Source: Nemertoderma westbladi
Taxonomy: Eukaryota; Xenacoelomorpha; Nemertodermatida; Nemertodermatidae
Direction of reading: 5' to 3'
NCBI GenBank assembly: GCA_032718475.1
Contig: JAUCBJ010003467.1
Location: forward strand, 1 to 64,000
Length of the DNA stretch: 64,000 bases
The stretch's first letter is position 1. Each line of letters starts with the position of its first letter. The position numbers and the translations under genes are program-made. The notes under the pieces are model-generated. The model was not told the origin of the DNA, did no database searches, and saw only the letters and a program-made list of their open reading frames with translations. Shown piece after piece: positions 1-11,183 of the stretch.

Positions 1-153
1 TGGTTTCCCTCCGAGGACACTTTATTATTGCTTAAAATTATCCTGTAGCATTGGCCGCTACTGTAACACCTTCCTTCCAATGACTTTCACTCTGGTTACC
101 GAATAGTTACCGAATAAATAGAATTTAGCTCCATACATTACTGCTTACATTAC

Positions 154-330
154 CTTAAATGCTTCCCGGAGGTCCTCCTCGAATGTGCTAGCACCAAATT
201 CATCCTGTTTGTTAGCCATCATCATGCAAAACTCTTCGAATGAGATCTCCCCGTCCCCATCCTTGTCGACTTCGTCCACCATACGCCGAACTTCGGCTTG
301 ACTGGGGGCGTGGCCCATTGCTGCCAACAC
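154..330 (-). CDS. Calmodulin-like EF-hand protein, coding exon 2 (second EF-hand)
   Basis: This is the second coding exon of the gene whose first exon is at 10584-10718. It is bounded by a 3' splice site (TTTCGTAG, AG at 332-331) and a 5' splice site (AAG then GTAATG, GT at 153-152). Both borders are phase 0, and the exon encodes 59 codons (residues 46-104 of the joined product). Residues 67-78 form a canonical EF-hand loop (DKDGDGEISFEE) with Asp at 1, 3 and 5 and Glu at 12. The exon ends on LREAFK, the usual entry into EF-hand 3, so at least one more exon lies off the left edge of the window. Calmodulin-family proteins bind Ca2+ and switch partner proteins. The sequence diverges from calmodulin itself, so it may be a troponin-C-like or lineage-specific relative. 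Confidence 0.88.
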
Positions 331-404
331 CTACGAAACAAGTGCGTATTACGGTATAATAATAATAATAAGAGCACTTTAATTATTTTTATTTTACTTT
401 ATAC

Positions 405-452
405 AGGTGAACAGGCATTCCTTGGCTTAACGAGCCTAAAAGATTCTCCCAT
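405..452 (-). repeat. Dispersed repeat matching the left edge of the 63-bp satellite
   Basis: On the minus strand this segment matches 57660-57717, including the phrases AGAATCTTTTAGGC and GTTAAGCCAAGGAATGCC and the ending TGTTCACC. At 57.7 kb the same sequence runs straight into the 63-bp array, whose unit begins GGAATGCCTGTTCACC. Confidence 0.7.
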
Positions 453-621
453 TCATTTTACTTTATTTTTGTTAATGCAGGCAGGCGGCTTACGAACCCA
501 TGACATACTATAGATACGACCCGCCAAGCTGCTGCAAAGCCCCTAAATTTAGTGGGCCAGTTATTTATCTTTGATAGAACCCCTGAACCAATAGGTCTAG
601 CGCGTCGAAAGTACTTGTCCC

Positions 622-1858
622 TTAACTAAAATTATATCCTCTTTCAGATGAGACAAATAAAAAGTTAATAGCTCCAGTAGTTTTCGAGATATGAGGCATT
701 CCTGGCACCCAAACGACACTATATCCCAGGATAGTTAATAATAATTCCCCTAAATAATATCAGTTCTTCATTATTGAAGTCGTAATATTATTAATTTATC
801 TCAGGGTATCTATTTTGTATCAATAACCTTTGTGTATTAAATCCAAGATAGTAAGAACGAACACTGTTAAGGTGGTAATTGTCTTACTTGAGATCCTCCG
901 AAAGGGTCGATATGTCTTCGGGGATTCAGATAGGAGTCCCGCTGGTTTAGGCAGAAGAATAAACCTAGCATGATGATTCTTAAAGAATAACCGGCCCTTC
1001 CAACCCCAAGTCGAGCAGTAGCTTCATCTCTACATCAGATAAATAACTAATTTTACTCTCCTTCATGAATTTCGATAGACGATGGACGGTATATTCTTTT
1101 TACTGGCGGCTTTTTACCAGATCAGAGTGATCTGTCTCTGGCTGGTGCCACTCTGTAGACCGAGCGAGCGAGCGTCATCTATACACACAGCACTTTCCAA
1201 CTCTAACTGCTACGGCCTCCCCTCCATACAGATTCAGATACTATGTCCAGATTAGATTAGGCCCCCGTGCCCGTGGCTGCCGGCCCGTGTAGAGAGAGGT
1301 GATAATAAATAGTCAAATAAATACAGGTAATCAATCAGGTAATGTAATAATGATAAGGCATTGATGCCTAACACAGTAACAGCATAATATGCAGTCAGCA
1401 CTATCAGCAGTAATGTAATGCCTAACGCAGTAGTGCAGTGCAATGCAAATACCACTACTGAATAATTTACTACATTACCGCACCAGTACCAGAAATAGAA
1501 GTGCACTGGTTGGCACTTAGAATTTTCGACTGAAGCATTGGCCATTTTTGAAAATACCACAATTTTATAAACCTTGCCAATGGAATCAGCACATTATAAA
1601 ACCTCAATAGCTAAACTATACGGCCAAATTACCACTTTTGGCTATTTGAAAATTTCGAGCTACTTGTAATTTTGGTGCTCTTTTAGTTTCTATTATAAAA
1701 TAAACAATGAAGATTTTATTCTAATTTCGCTTTCGATTACTAACAATTAATTCGACTAACCAAAAAAGCTCCTCATAGGACTCCTCATATATCGAAAACT
1801 ACTGGAGCTATTCAATTTTTATTTATCTCATCTGAAAGAGGACATAATTTTAGTTGAG
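622..1858. repeat. 76-bp inverted repeat pair about 1.1 kb apart
   Basis: Positions 622-696 and the reverse complement of 1783-1858 share a nearly continuous match. It includes CCTCTTTCAGATGAGA and GCTCCAGTAGTTTTCGA, with a few mismatches. The 1.1 kb between the arms is AT-rich and has no recognisable gene. This may be a decayed foldback element or two opposed copies of a dispersed repeat. Confidence 0.6.
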
Positions 1859-1895
1859 CAGACTCCCGCCAGAGGGAAAAATGTTTACTTATTAT

Positions 1896-4800
1896 ACTGT
1901 ACTGTTAGCCTGTATGCTGTATAGACTCACCTTTCCCAGCTCCACTGTACTGGTGGCCTGTATAGACTCACCTTTCCCAGCTCCACTGTACTGGTAGCCT
2001 GTATAGACTCACCTTTCCCACTCCACTGTACTGGTAGCCTCTATAGACTCACCTTTCCCGGCTCGACTGTTGTACTGGTTGCCTGTATAGACTCACCTTT
2101 CCCAGTTCTACTGTACTGGCAGCCTGTATAGACTCACCTTTCCCACTCAACTGTACTGGTAGCCTCTATAGACTCACCTTTCCCGGCTCGACTGTTGTAC
2201 TGGTAGCCTGTATAGACTCACCTTTCCCAGCTCCACTGTACTGGTAGCCTGTATAGACTCCCCTTTCCCAGCTCCACTGTACTGGTAGCCTGTATAGACT
2301 CACCTTTCCCAGACCCACTGTACTGGCAGCCTGTATAGACTCACCTTTCCCAGCTCCACTGTACTGGCAGCCTGTATAGACTCACCTTTCCCAGCTCCAC
2401 TGCTGGTAGCCTGTATAGACTCACCTTTCCCAGCTCCACTGCACTGGTAGCCTGTATAGACTCACCTTTCCCAGCTCCACTGCACTGGTAGCCTGTATAG
2501 ACTCAGCTTTCCCAGCTCCACTGTACTGGTAGCCTGTATAGACTCACCTTTCCCAGCTCCACTGTACTGGTAGCCTGTATAGACTCACCTTTCCCAGCTC
2601 CACTGCTGGTAGCCTGTATAGACTCACCTTTCCCAGCTCTACTGTACTGGTAGCCTGTATAGACTCACCTTTCCCAGCTCCACTGTACTGGTAGCCTGTA
2701 TAGACTCACCTTTCCCAGCTCCACTGTACTGGTAGCCTGTATAGACTCACCTTTCCCAGCTCCACTGCTGGTAGCCTGTATAGACTCACCTTTCCCAGCT
2801 CTACTGTACTGATAGCCTGTATAGACTCACACCTTTCCCAGCTCCACTGTACTGGTAGCCTGTATAGACTCACCTTTCCCAGCTCCACTGTACTGGTAGC
2901 CTGTATAGACTCACCTTTCCCAGCTCTACTGTACTGGTAGCCTGTATAGACTCACCTTTCCCAGCTCCACTGTACTGGTAGCCTGTATAGAGTCACCTTT
3001 CCCAGCTCCACTGCTGGTAGCCTGTATAGACTCACCTTTCCCAGCTCCACTGTACTGGTGGCCTGTATAGACTCACCTTTCCCAGCTCCAGTGCTGGTAG
3101 CCTGTATAGACTCACCTTTCCCAGCTCTACTGTACTGGTAGCCTGTATAGACTCACCTTTCCCAGCTCCACTGTACTGGTAGCCTGTATAGACTCACCTT
3201 TCCCAGCTCCACTGTACTGGTAGCCTGTATAGACTCACCTTTCCCAGCTCCACTGCTGGTAGCCTGTATAGACTCACCTTTCCCAGCTCCACTGTACTGG
3301 TAGCTTGTATAGAGTCATCTTTCCCAGCTCCACTGTACGGGTAGCCTGTATAGACTCACCTTTCCCAGCTCCAATGTACTGGTAGCCTGTATAGACTCAC
3401 CTTTCACAGCTCCACTGCTGGTAGCCTGTATAGACTCACCTTTCCCAGCTCCACTGTACTGGTAGCCTGTATAGACTCACCTTTCACAGCTCCACTGTTG
3501 GTAGCCTGTATAGACTCACCTTTCCCAGCTCCACTGTACTGGTAGCCTGTATAGACTCACCTTTCACAGCTCCACTGTTGCTAGCCTGTATAGACTCGCC
3601 TTTCCCAGCTCCACTGCACTGGTAGCCTATATAGACTCACCTTTCACAGCTCCACTGCACTGGTAGCCTGTATAGACTCACCTTTCCCAGCTCCAATGTA
3701 CTGGTAGCCTGTATAGACTAACCTTTCACAGCTCCAATATTGGTAGCCTGAATAGACTCACCTTTCCCAGCTCCACTGCACTGGTAGCCTGTATAGACTC
3801 ACCTTTCACAGCTCCACGGCTGGTAGCCTGTATAGACTCGCCTTTCCCAGCCCCACTGCACTGGTAGCCTGTATAGACTCACCTTTCCCAGCTCCACTGT
3901 ACTGGTAGCCTGTATAGACTCACCTTTCCCAGCTCCACTGTACTGGTAGACTGTATAGACTCACCTTTCCCAGCTCCACTGTACTGGTAGCCTGTATAGA
4001 CTCACCTTTCCCAGCTCCACTGTACTGGTAGCCTGTATAGACTCAACTTTCACAGCTCCACTGCTGGTAGCCTGTATGGACTCACCTTTCCCAGCTCCAC
4101 TGCACTGGTAGCCTGTATAGACTCACCTTTCCCAGCTCCACTGTACTGGTAGCCTGTATAGACTCACGTTTCCCAGCTCCACTGTACTGGTAGCCTGTAT
4201 AGACTCACCTTTCACAGCTCCACTGCTGGTAGCCTGTATAGAAGACTCACCTTTCCCAGCTCCACTGTACTGGTAGCCTCTATAGACTCACCTTTCCCAG
4301 GTCCACTGTTGTACTGGTAGCCTGTATAGACTCACCTTTCACAGCTCCACTGTTGTACTGGTAGCCTGTATAGACTGACCTTTCACAGCTCCACTGTACT
4401 GGTAGCTTGTATAGACTCACCTTTCCCAGCTCCACTGTACTGGTAGCCTGTATAGACTCACCTTTCACAGCTCCACTGTTGTACTGGTAGCCTGTATAGA
4501 CTGACCTTTCACAGCTCCACTGTACTGGTAGCTTGTATAGACTCACCTTTCCCAGCTCCACTGTACTGGTAGCCTGTATAGACTCACCTTTCACAGCTCC
4601 ACTGTTGTACTGGTAGCCTGTATAGACTGACCTTTCACAGCTCCACTGTACTGGTAGCTTGTATAGACTCACCTTTCCCAGCTCCACTGTACTGGTAGCC
4701 TGTATAGACTCACCTTTCACAGCTCCACTGTTGTACTGGTAGCCTGTATAGACTGACCTTTCACAGCTCCACTGTACTGGTAGCTTGTATAGACTCACCT

Positions 4801-7800
4801 TTCCCAGCTCCACTGTACTGGTAGCCTGTATAGACTCACCTTTCACAGCTCCACTGTTGTACTGGTAGCCTGTATAGACTGACCTTTCACAGCTCCACTG
4901 TACTGGTAGCTTGTATAGACTCACCTTTCCCAGCTCCACTGTACTGGTAGCCTGTATAGACTCACCTTTCACAGCTCCACTGTTGTACTGGTAGCCTGTA
5001 TAGACTGACCTTTCACAGCTCCACTGCACTGGTAGCTTGTATAGACTCACCTTTCCCAGCTCCACTGTACTGGTAGCCTGTATAGACTCACCTTTCACAG
5101 CTCCACTGTTGTACTGGTAGCCTGTATAGACTGACCTTTCACAGCTCCACTGTACTGGTAGCTTGTATAGACTGACCTTTCACAGCTCCACTGTTGTACT
5201 GGTAGCCTGTATAGACTCACCTTTCACAGCTCCACTGTTGTACTGGTAGCCTGTATAGACTGACCTTTCACAGCTCCACTGTACTGGTAGCTTGTATAGA
5301 CTCACCTTTCCCAGCTCCACTGTACTGGTAGCCTGTATAGACTCACCTTTCACAGCTCCACTGTTGTACTGGTAGCCTGTATAGACTGACCTTTCACAGC
5401 TCCACTGTACTGGTAGCTTGTATAGACTCACCTTTCCCAGCTCCACTGCACTGGTAGCCTGTATAGACTCACCTTTCCCAGCTCCACTGTACTGGTAGTC
5501 TGTATAGACTCACGTTTCCCAGCTCCACTGTACTGGTAGCCTGTATAGACTCACCTTTCACAGCTCCACTGCTGGTAGCCTGTATAGAAGACTCACCTTT
5601 CCCAGCTCCACTGTACTGGTAGCCTCTATAGACTCACCTTTCCCAGGTCCACCGTTGTACTGGTAGCCTGTATAGACTCACCTTTCACAGCTCCACTGTT
5701 GTACTGGTAGCCTGTATAGACTGACCTTTCACAGCTCCACTGTACTGGTAGCCTGTATAGACTCACCTTTCCCAGCTCCACTGTACTGGTAGCCTGTATA
5801 GACTCACCTTTCACAGCTCCACTGCTGGTAGCTTGTATAGACTCACCTTTCCAGTTCCACTGTTGTACTGGTAGCCTGTATAGACTCACCTTTCCCAGCT
5901 CTACTGTACTGGTAGCTTGTATAGACTCACCTTTCCCAGCTCCACTGTTGTACTGGTAGTCTCTATAGACTCACCTTTTCCAGCTCCACTGTACTGGTAG
6001 ACTGTATAGACTCCCCTTTCCCAGCTCCACTGTACTGGTAGCCTGTATAGACTCACCTTTCACAGCTCCACTGCACTGGTAGCCTGTATAGACTCACCTT
6101 TCCCAGCTCCACTGTACCTGGTAGCCTGTATAGACTCACTTTTCCCAGCTCCACTGTACTGGTAGCTTGTATAGAGTCATCTTTCCCAGCTCCAATGTAC
6201 TGGTAGCCTGTATAGACTCACCTTTCCCAGCTCCACTGTACTGGTAGCCTGTATAGACTCACCTTTCACAGCTCCACTGTTGGTAGCCTGTATAGACTCA
6301 CCTTTCCCAGCTTCACTGCACTGGTAGCCTGTATAGACTCACCTTCCCCAGTTCCACTGTACTGGTAGCATGTATAGACTCACCTTTCACAGCTCCACTG
6401 TTGGTAGCCTGTATAGACTCGCCTTTCCCAGCTCCACTGCACTGGTAGCCTGTATAGACTCACCTTTCCCAGCTCCACTGTACTGGTAGCCTGTATAGAC
6501 TCACCTTTCACAGCTCCACTGCACTGGTAGCCTATATAGACTCACCTTTCACAGCTCCACTGCACTGGTAGCCTGTATAGACTCACCTTTCCCAGCTCCA
6601 ATGTACTGGTAGCCTGTATAGACTAACCTTTCACAGCTCCAATGTTGGTAGCCTGAATAGACTCACCTTTCCCAGCTCCACTGCACTGGTAGCCTGTATA
6701 GACTCACCTTTCCCAGCTCCACTGTACTGGTAGCCTGTATAGACTCACCTTTCCCAGCTCCACTGTACTGGTAGCCTGTAGACTCACCTTTCCCAGCTCC
6801 ACTGTACTGGTAGCCTGTATAGACTCACCTTTCCCAGCTCCACTGTACTGGTAGCCTGTATAGACTCAACTTTCACAGCTCCACTGCTGGTAGCCTGTAT
6901 GGACTCACCTTTCCCAGCTCCACTGCACTGGTAGCCTGTATAGACTCACCTTTCCCAGCTCCACTGTACTGGTAGCCTGTATAGACTCACGTTTCCCAGC
7001 TCCACTGCACTGGTAGCCTGTATAGACTCACCTTTCACAGCTCCACTGCTGGTAGCCTGTATAGAAGACTCACCTTTCCCAGCTCCACTGTACTGGTAGC
7101 CTCTATAGACTCACCTTTCCCAGGTCCACTGTTGTACTGGTAGCCTGTATAGACTCACCTTTCACAGCTCCACTGTTGTACTGGTAGCCTGTATAGACTG
7201 ACCTTTCACAGCTCCACTGTACTGGTAGCTTGTATAGACTCACCTTTCCCAGCTCCACTGTACTGGTAGCCTGTATAGACTCACCTTTCCAGTTCCACTG
7301 TTGTACTGGTAGCATGTATAGACTCACCTTTCCCAGCTCTACTGTACTGGTAGCTTGTATAGACTCACCTTTCCCAGCTCCACTGTTGTACTGGTAGCCT
7401 CTATAGACTCACCTTTTCCAGCTCCACTGTACTGGTAGACTGTATAGACTCCCCTTTCCCAGCTCCACTGTACTGGTAGCCTGTATAGACTCACCTTTCC
7501 CAGCTCCACTGTACTGGTAGCCTGTATAGACTCACTTTTCCCAGCTCCACTGTACTGGTAGCTTGTATAGAGTCATCTTTCCCAGCTCCAATGTACTGGT
7601 AGCCTGTATAGACTCACCTTTCCCAGCTCCACTGTACTGGTAGCCTGTATAGACTCACCTTTCACAGCTCCACTGTTGGTAGCCTGTATAGACTCACCTT
7701 TCCCAGCTTCACTGCACTGGTAGCCTGTATAGACTCACCTTCCCCAGTTCCACTGTACTGGTAGCATGTATAGACTCACCTTTCACAGCTCCACTGTTGG

Positions 7801-10605
7801 TAGCCTGTATAGACTCGCCTTTCCCAGCTCCACTGCACTGGTAGCCTGTATAGACTCACCTTTCCCAGCTCCACTGTACTGGTAGCCTGTATAGACTCAC
7901 CTTTCTCAGCTCCACTGCTGGTAGCCTGTATAGACTCACCTTTCCCAGCTCCACTGCACTGGTAGCCTGTATAGACTCACCTTTCCCAGCTCCACTGTAC
8001 TGGTAGCCTGTATAGACTCACCTTTCACAGCTCCACTGCTGGTAGCCTGTATAGACTCACCTTTCCCAGCTCCACTGCACTGGTAGCCTGTATAGACTCA
8101 CCTTTCACAGCTCCACTGCTGGTAGCCTGTATAGACTCGCTTTCCCAGCTCCACTGCACTGGTAGCCTGTATAGACTCACCTTTCCCAGCTCCACTGTAC
8201 TGGTAGCCTGTATAGACTCACCTTTCCCAGCTCCACTGTACTGGTAGCCTGTATAGACTCACCTTTCCCAGCTCCACTGTACTGGTAGCCTGTATAGACT
8301 CACCTTTCCCAGCTCCACTGTACTGGTAGCCTGTATAGACTCACCTTTCTCAGCTCCACTGTTGGTAGCCTGTATAGACTCGCCTTTCCCATCTCCACTG
8401 CACTGGTAGCCTGTATAGACTCACCTTTCCCAGCTCCACTGTACTGGTAGCCTGTATAGACTCACCTTTCTCAGCTCCACTGCTGGTAGCCTGTATAGAC
8501 TCACCTTTCCCAGCTCCACTGCACTGGTAGCCTGTATAGACTCACCTTTCCCAGCTCCACTGTACTGGTAGCCTGTATAGACTCACCTTTCACAGCTCCA
8601 CTGCTGGTAGCCTGTATAGACTCACCTTTCCCAGCTCCACTGCACTGGTAGCCTGTATAGACTCACCTTTCACAGCTCCACTGCTGGTAGCCTGTATAGA
8701 CTCGCTTTCCCAGCTCCACTGCACTGGTAGCCTGTATAGACTCACCTTTCACAGCTCCACTGCTGGAAGCATGTATAGACTCACCTTTCCCAGCTCCACT
8801 GCACTGGTAGCCTGTACAGAAGACTCACCTTTCCCAGCTCCACTATACTGGTAGCCTCTATAGACTCACCTTTCCCAGCTCCACTGTTGTACTGGTAGCC
8901 TGTATAGACTGACCTTTCACAGCTCTACTGTACTGGTAGCTTGTATAGACTCACCTTTCACAGCTCCACTGTTGTACTGGTAGCCTGTATAGACTGACCT
9001 TTCACAGCTCTACTGTACTGGTAGCTTGTATAGACTCACCTTTCCCAGCTCCACTGTACTGGTAGCCTGTATAGACTCACATTTCCCAGCTCCACTGTTG
9101 TACTGGTAGCCTGTATAGACTCACCTTTCCCAGCTCTACTGTACTGGTAGCCTGTATAGACTCACCTTTCCCAGCTCCACTGTTGTACTGATAGCCTGTA
9201 TAGACTCACCTTCCCCAGTTCCACTGCACTGGTAGCCTGTATAGACTCACCTTTCACAGCTCCACTGTTGGTAGCCTGTATAGACTCACCTTTCCCAGCT
9301 CCACTGTACTGGTAGCCTGTATAGACTCACCTTTCACAGCTCTACTGCTGGTAGCCTGTATAGACTCACCTTTCCCAGCTCAACTGTACTGGTAGCTTGA
9401 AGAGTCACCTTTCCTAGCTCCACTGTACTGGTGGCCTGTATAGACTCACCTTTCCCAGCTCCACAGTACTGGTAGCTTGTATAGAGTCACCTTTCCCAGA
9501 TCCACTGTACTGGTAGCCTGTATAGACTCACCTTTCACAGCTCCACTGCTGGTAGCCTGTATAGACTCACCTTTCCCAGCTCCACTGTACTGGTAGCCTG
9601 TATAGACTCACCTTTCCCAGCTCCAATGTACTGGCAGCCTGTATAGACTCACCTTTCCCAGCTCCACTGTACTGGTAGCCTGTATAGACTCACCTTTCCC
9701 AGCTCCACTGCACTGGTAGCCTGTATAGACTCACCTTTCCCAGCTCCACTGTACTGGTAGCCTGTATAGACTCACCTTTCACAGCTCCACTGCTGGTAGC
9801 CTGTATAGACTCACCTTTCCCAGCTCCACTGCACTGGTAGCCTGTATAGACTCACCTTTCACAGCTCCACTGCTGGTAGCCTGTATAGACTCGCCTTTCC
9901 CAGCTCCACTGCACTGGTAGCCTGTATAGACTCACCTTTCCCAGCTCCACTGTACTGGTAGCCTGTATAGTCTCACCTTTCCCAGCTCCACTGTACTGGT
10001 AGCCTGTATAGACTCACCTTTCACAGCTCCACTGCTGGTAGCATGTATAGACTCACCTTTCCCAGCTCCACTGCACTGGTAGCCTGTATAGACTCACCTT
10101 TCCCAGCTCCACTGTACTGGTAGCCTGTATAGACTCACCTTTCACAGCTCCACTGCTGGTAGCCTGTATAGACTCACCTTTCCCAGCTCAACTGTACTGG
10201 TAGCTTGTATAGAGTCACCTTTCCTAGCTCCACTGTACTGGTAGCCTGTATAGACTCACCTTTCCCAGCTCCACTGTACTGGTAGCTTGTATAGAGTCAC
10301 CTTTCCCAGCTCCACTGTACTGGTAACCTGTATAGACTCACCTTTCACAGCTCCACTGCTGGTAGCCTGTATAGACTCACCTTTCCCAGCTCCACTGTAC
10401 TTGTAGCATGTATAGACTCACCTTTCACAGCTCCACTGTTGCTAGCCTGTATAGACTCGCCTTTCCCAGCTCCACTGCACTGGTAGCCTGTATAGACTCA
10501 CCTTTCCCAGCTCCACTGTACTGGTAGCCTGTATAGACTCACCTTTCCCAGCTCCACTGTACTGGTAGCCTCTATAGACTCACCTTTCCCAGCTCCACCG
10601 TACTG
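1896..10605 (-). repeat. 41-bp satellite derived from an exon/intron boundary
   Basis: About 210 units occupy 8.7 kb. Three length classes are seen: 41 bp (main), 37 bp (loses TGTA from the CTGTACTGG block) and 44 bp (CTGTTGTACTGG). On the minus strand each unit reads: the exon end (CAGTACAGTGGAGCTGGGAAAG with minor changes), then GTGAGT, then CTATACAGGCTAC. The exon part matches exon 1 of the EF-hand gene at 10605-10584 apart from one base. Most units keep AAAG/GTGAGT intact. A variant class reads GGTCAGT, and others read GTTAGT or GCGAGT. Higher-order structure is clear (see the separate entry and findings). Confidence 0.95.
4330..5450 (-). repeat. 126-bp higher-order repeat inside the 41-bp satellite
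   Basis: Three consecutive unit types (44 + 41 + 41 bp) repeat as a 126-bp block. The landmark GACTGACC recurs at 4373, 4499 and 4625, exactly 126 bp apart, and continues to about 5100. A slightly disturbed copy follows at about 5180-5450. Because 126 is a multiple of three, a 42-residue periodic open frame appears; it is a by-product of the period. Confidence 0.85.
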
Positions 10606-10718
10606 ATTTCACCACTTTTGTCATCATCAAACAGATCAAATGCTTCTTTGTATTCTTCCAACTGCTCGCGGCTTAACCGGCCTTTAAATTTACTCGCAGC
10701 CCGACTAACTGATGTCAT
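10584..10718 (-). CDS. Calmodulin-like EF-hand protein, coding exon 1 (first EF-hand)
   Basis: This 45-codon exon is recognised by translating the minus strand just outside the 41-bp array. It opens with ATG at 10718-10716. An in-frame TAA lies six codons upstream with no other ATG between, which supports this start. Residues 1-16 form a short basic leader. Residues 17-45 match the calmodulin N-lobe: an E-helix (EEYKEAFDLF), a loop at 31-42 (DDDKSGEISTVE) with Asp at 1 and 3 and Glu at 12, then LGK. The exon ends GGAAAG with the donor GTGAGT at 10583-10578, phase 0. Joined to 330-154, it reads through as two consecutive EF-hands with the normal linker. The last 22 nt of the exon are the source of the intronic satellite, which begins inside the exon. 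It was missed by simple ORF finding because it is short. Confidence 0.88.
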
Positions 10719-11183
10719 TACACAGTACCAGAATTACACAATTAGAGGGCACCATATGGTGGCGCCTATTATGTTACAATAAGTTTACTTAGGATAACAA
10801 AGTTACAAATTAAAAATATCTAAAGTCACCTACTGTGCTTTAATAAGGAATTAATTATTACCAGCCAAACCAATTGTGAAGTGCTAATGAGTTGTACATT
10901 TATCGTTGTAATTCATATTATTTGATTGATATTAAATTATTATGTAAAAGCGAATGGTTTAGTGGTTTTATACATAGGCCTACATTTTAATAGATTTTTG
11001 TAAATTAGAACCATGTCAAATAAACCAAATTTATATCATTTAATAGGTATAAATATTCAAATAATACCTGAAAATCTCAATTAATTTTCATGCCTCCGCT
11101 ACCAAGTAACAATGTCTAAAATTTGGATAATTATTCGATTTGTTGATAATTTTTATTTCGTTGTATAAATAAAATATTAACAT
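10719..11183. other. 5' flank of the EF-hand gene
   Basis: This AT-rich stretch between the start codon of the minus-strand EF-hand gene and the 35-bp array should hold its promoter and 5' UTR. I can point to no specific promoter element. Confidence 0.4.

Larger units (their letters stand above)
331..10583 (-). other. 10.25 kb phase-0 intron of the EF-hand gene
   Basis: The intron runs from GTGAGT at 10583 to TTTCGTAG ending at 331. The 41-bp satellite fills 1896 to its 5' border. The remaining part (331-1895) is AT-rich. It holds part of a dispersed repeat (405-452) and one arm of a 76-bp inverted repeat (622-696), whose partner is at 1783-1858. No other gene is visible in it. Confidence 0.8.

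Noticed and set aside
1252-1560. 102-codon minus-strand hydrophobic frame
   Set aside because: It lies within the EF-hand intron, shows no recognisable family and has low-complexity V/L/Y composition from A/T-rich DNA.
4280-5446. 42-residue repeat protein (VELGKVSLYKLP...)
   Set aside because: It reflects the 126-bp higher-order repeat. The VELGK piece is real only because it is copied from the EF-hand exon.
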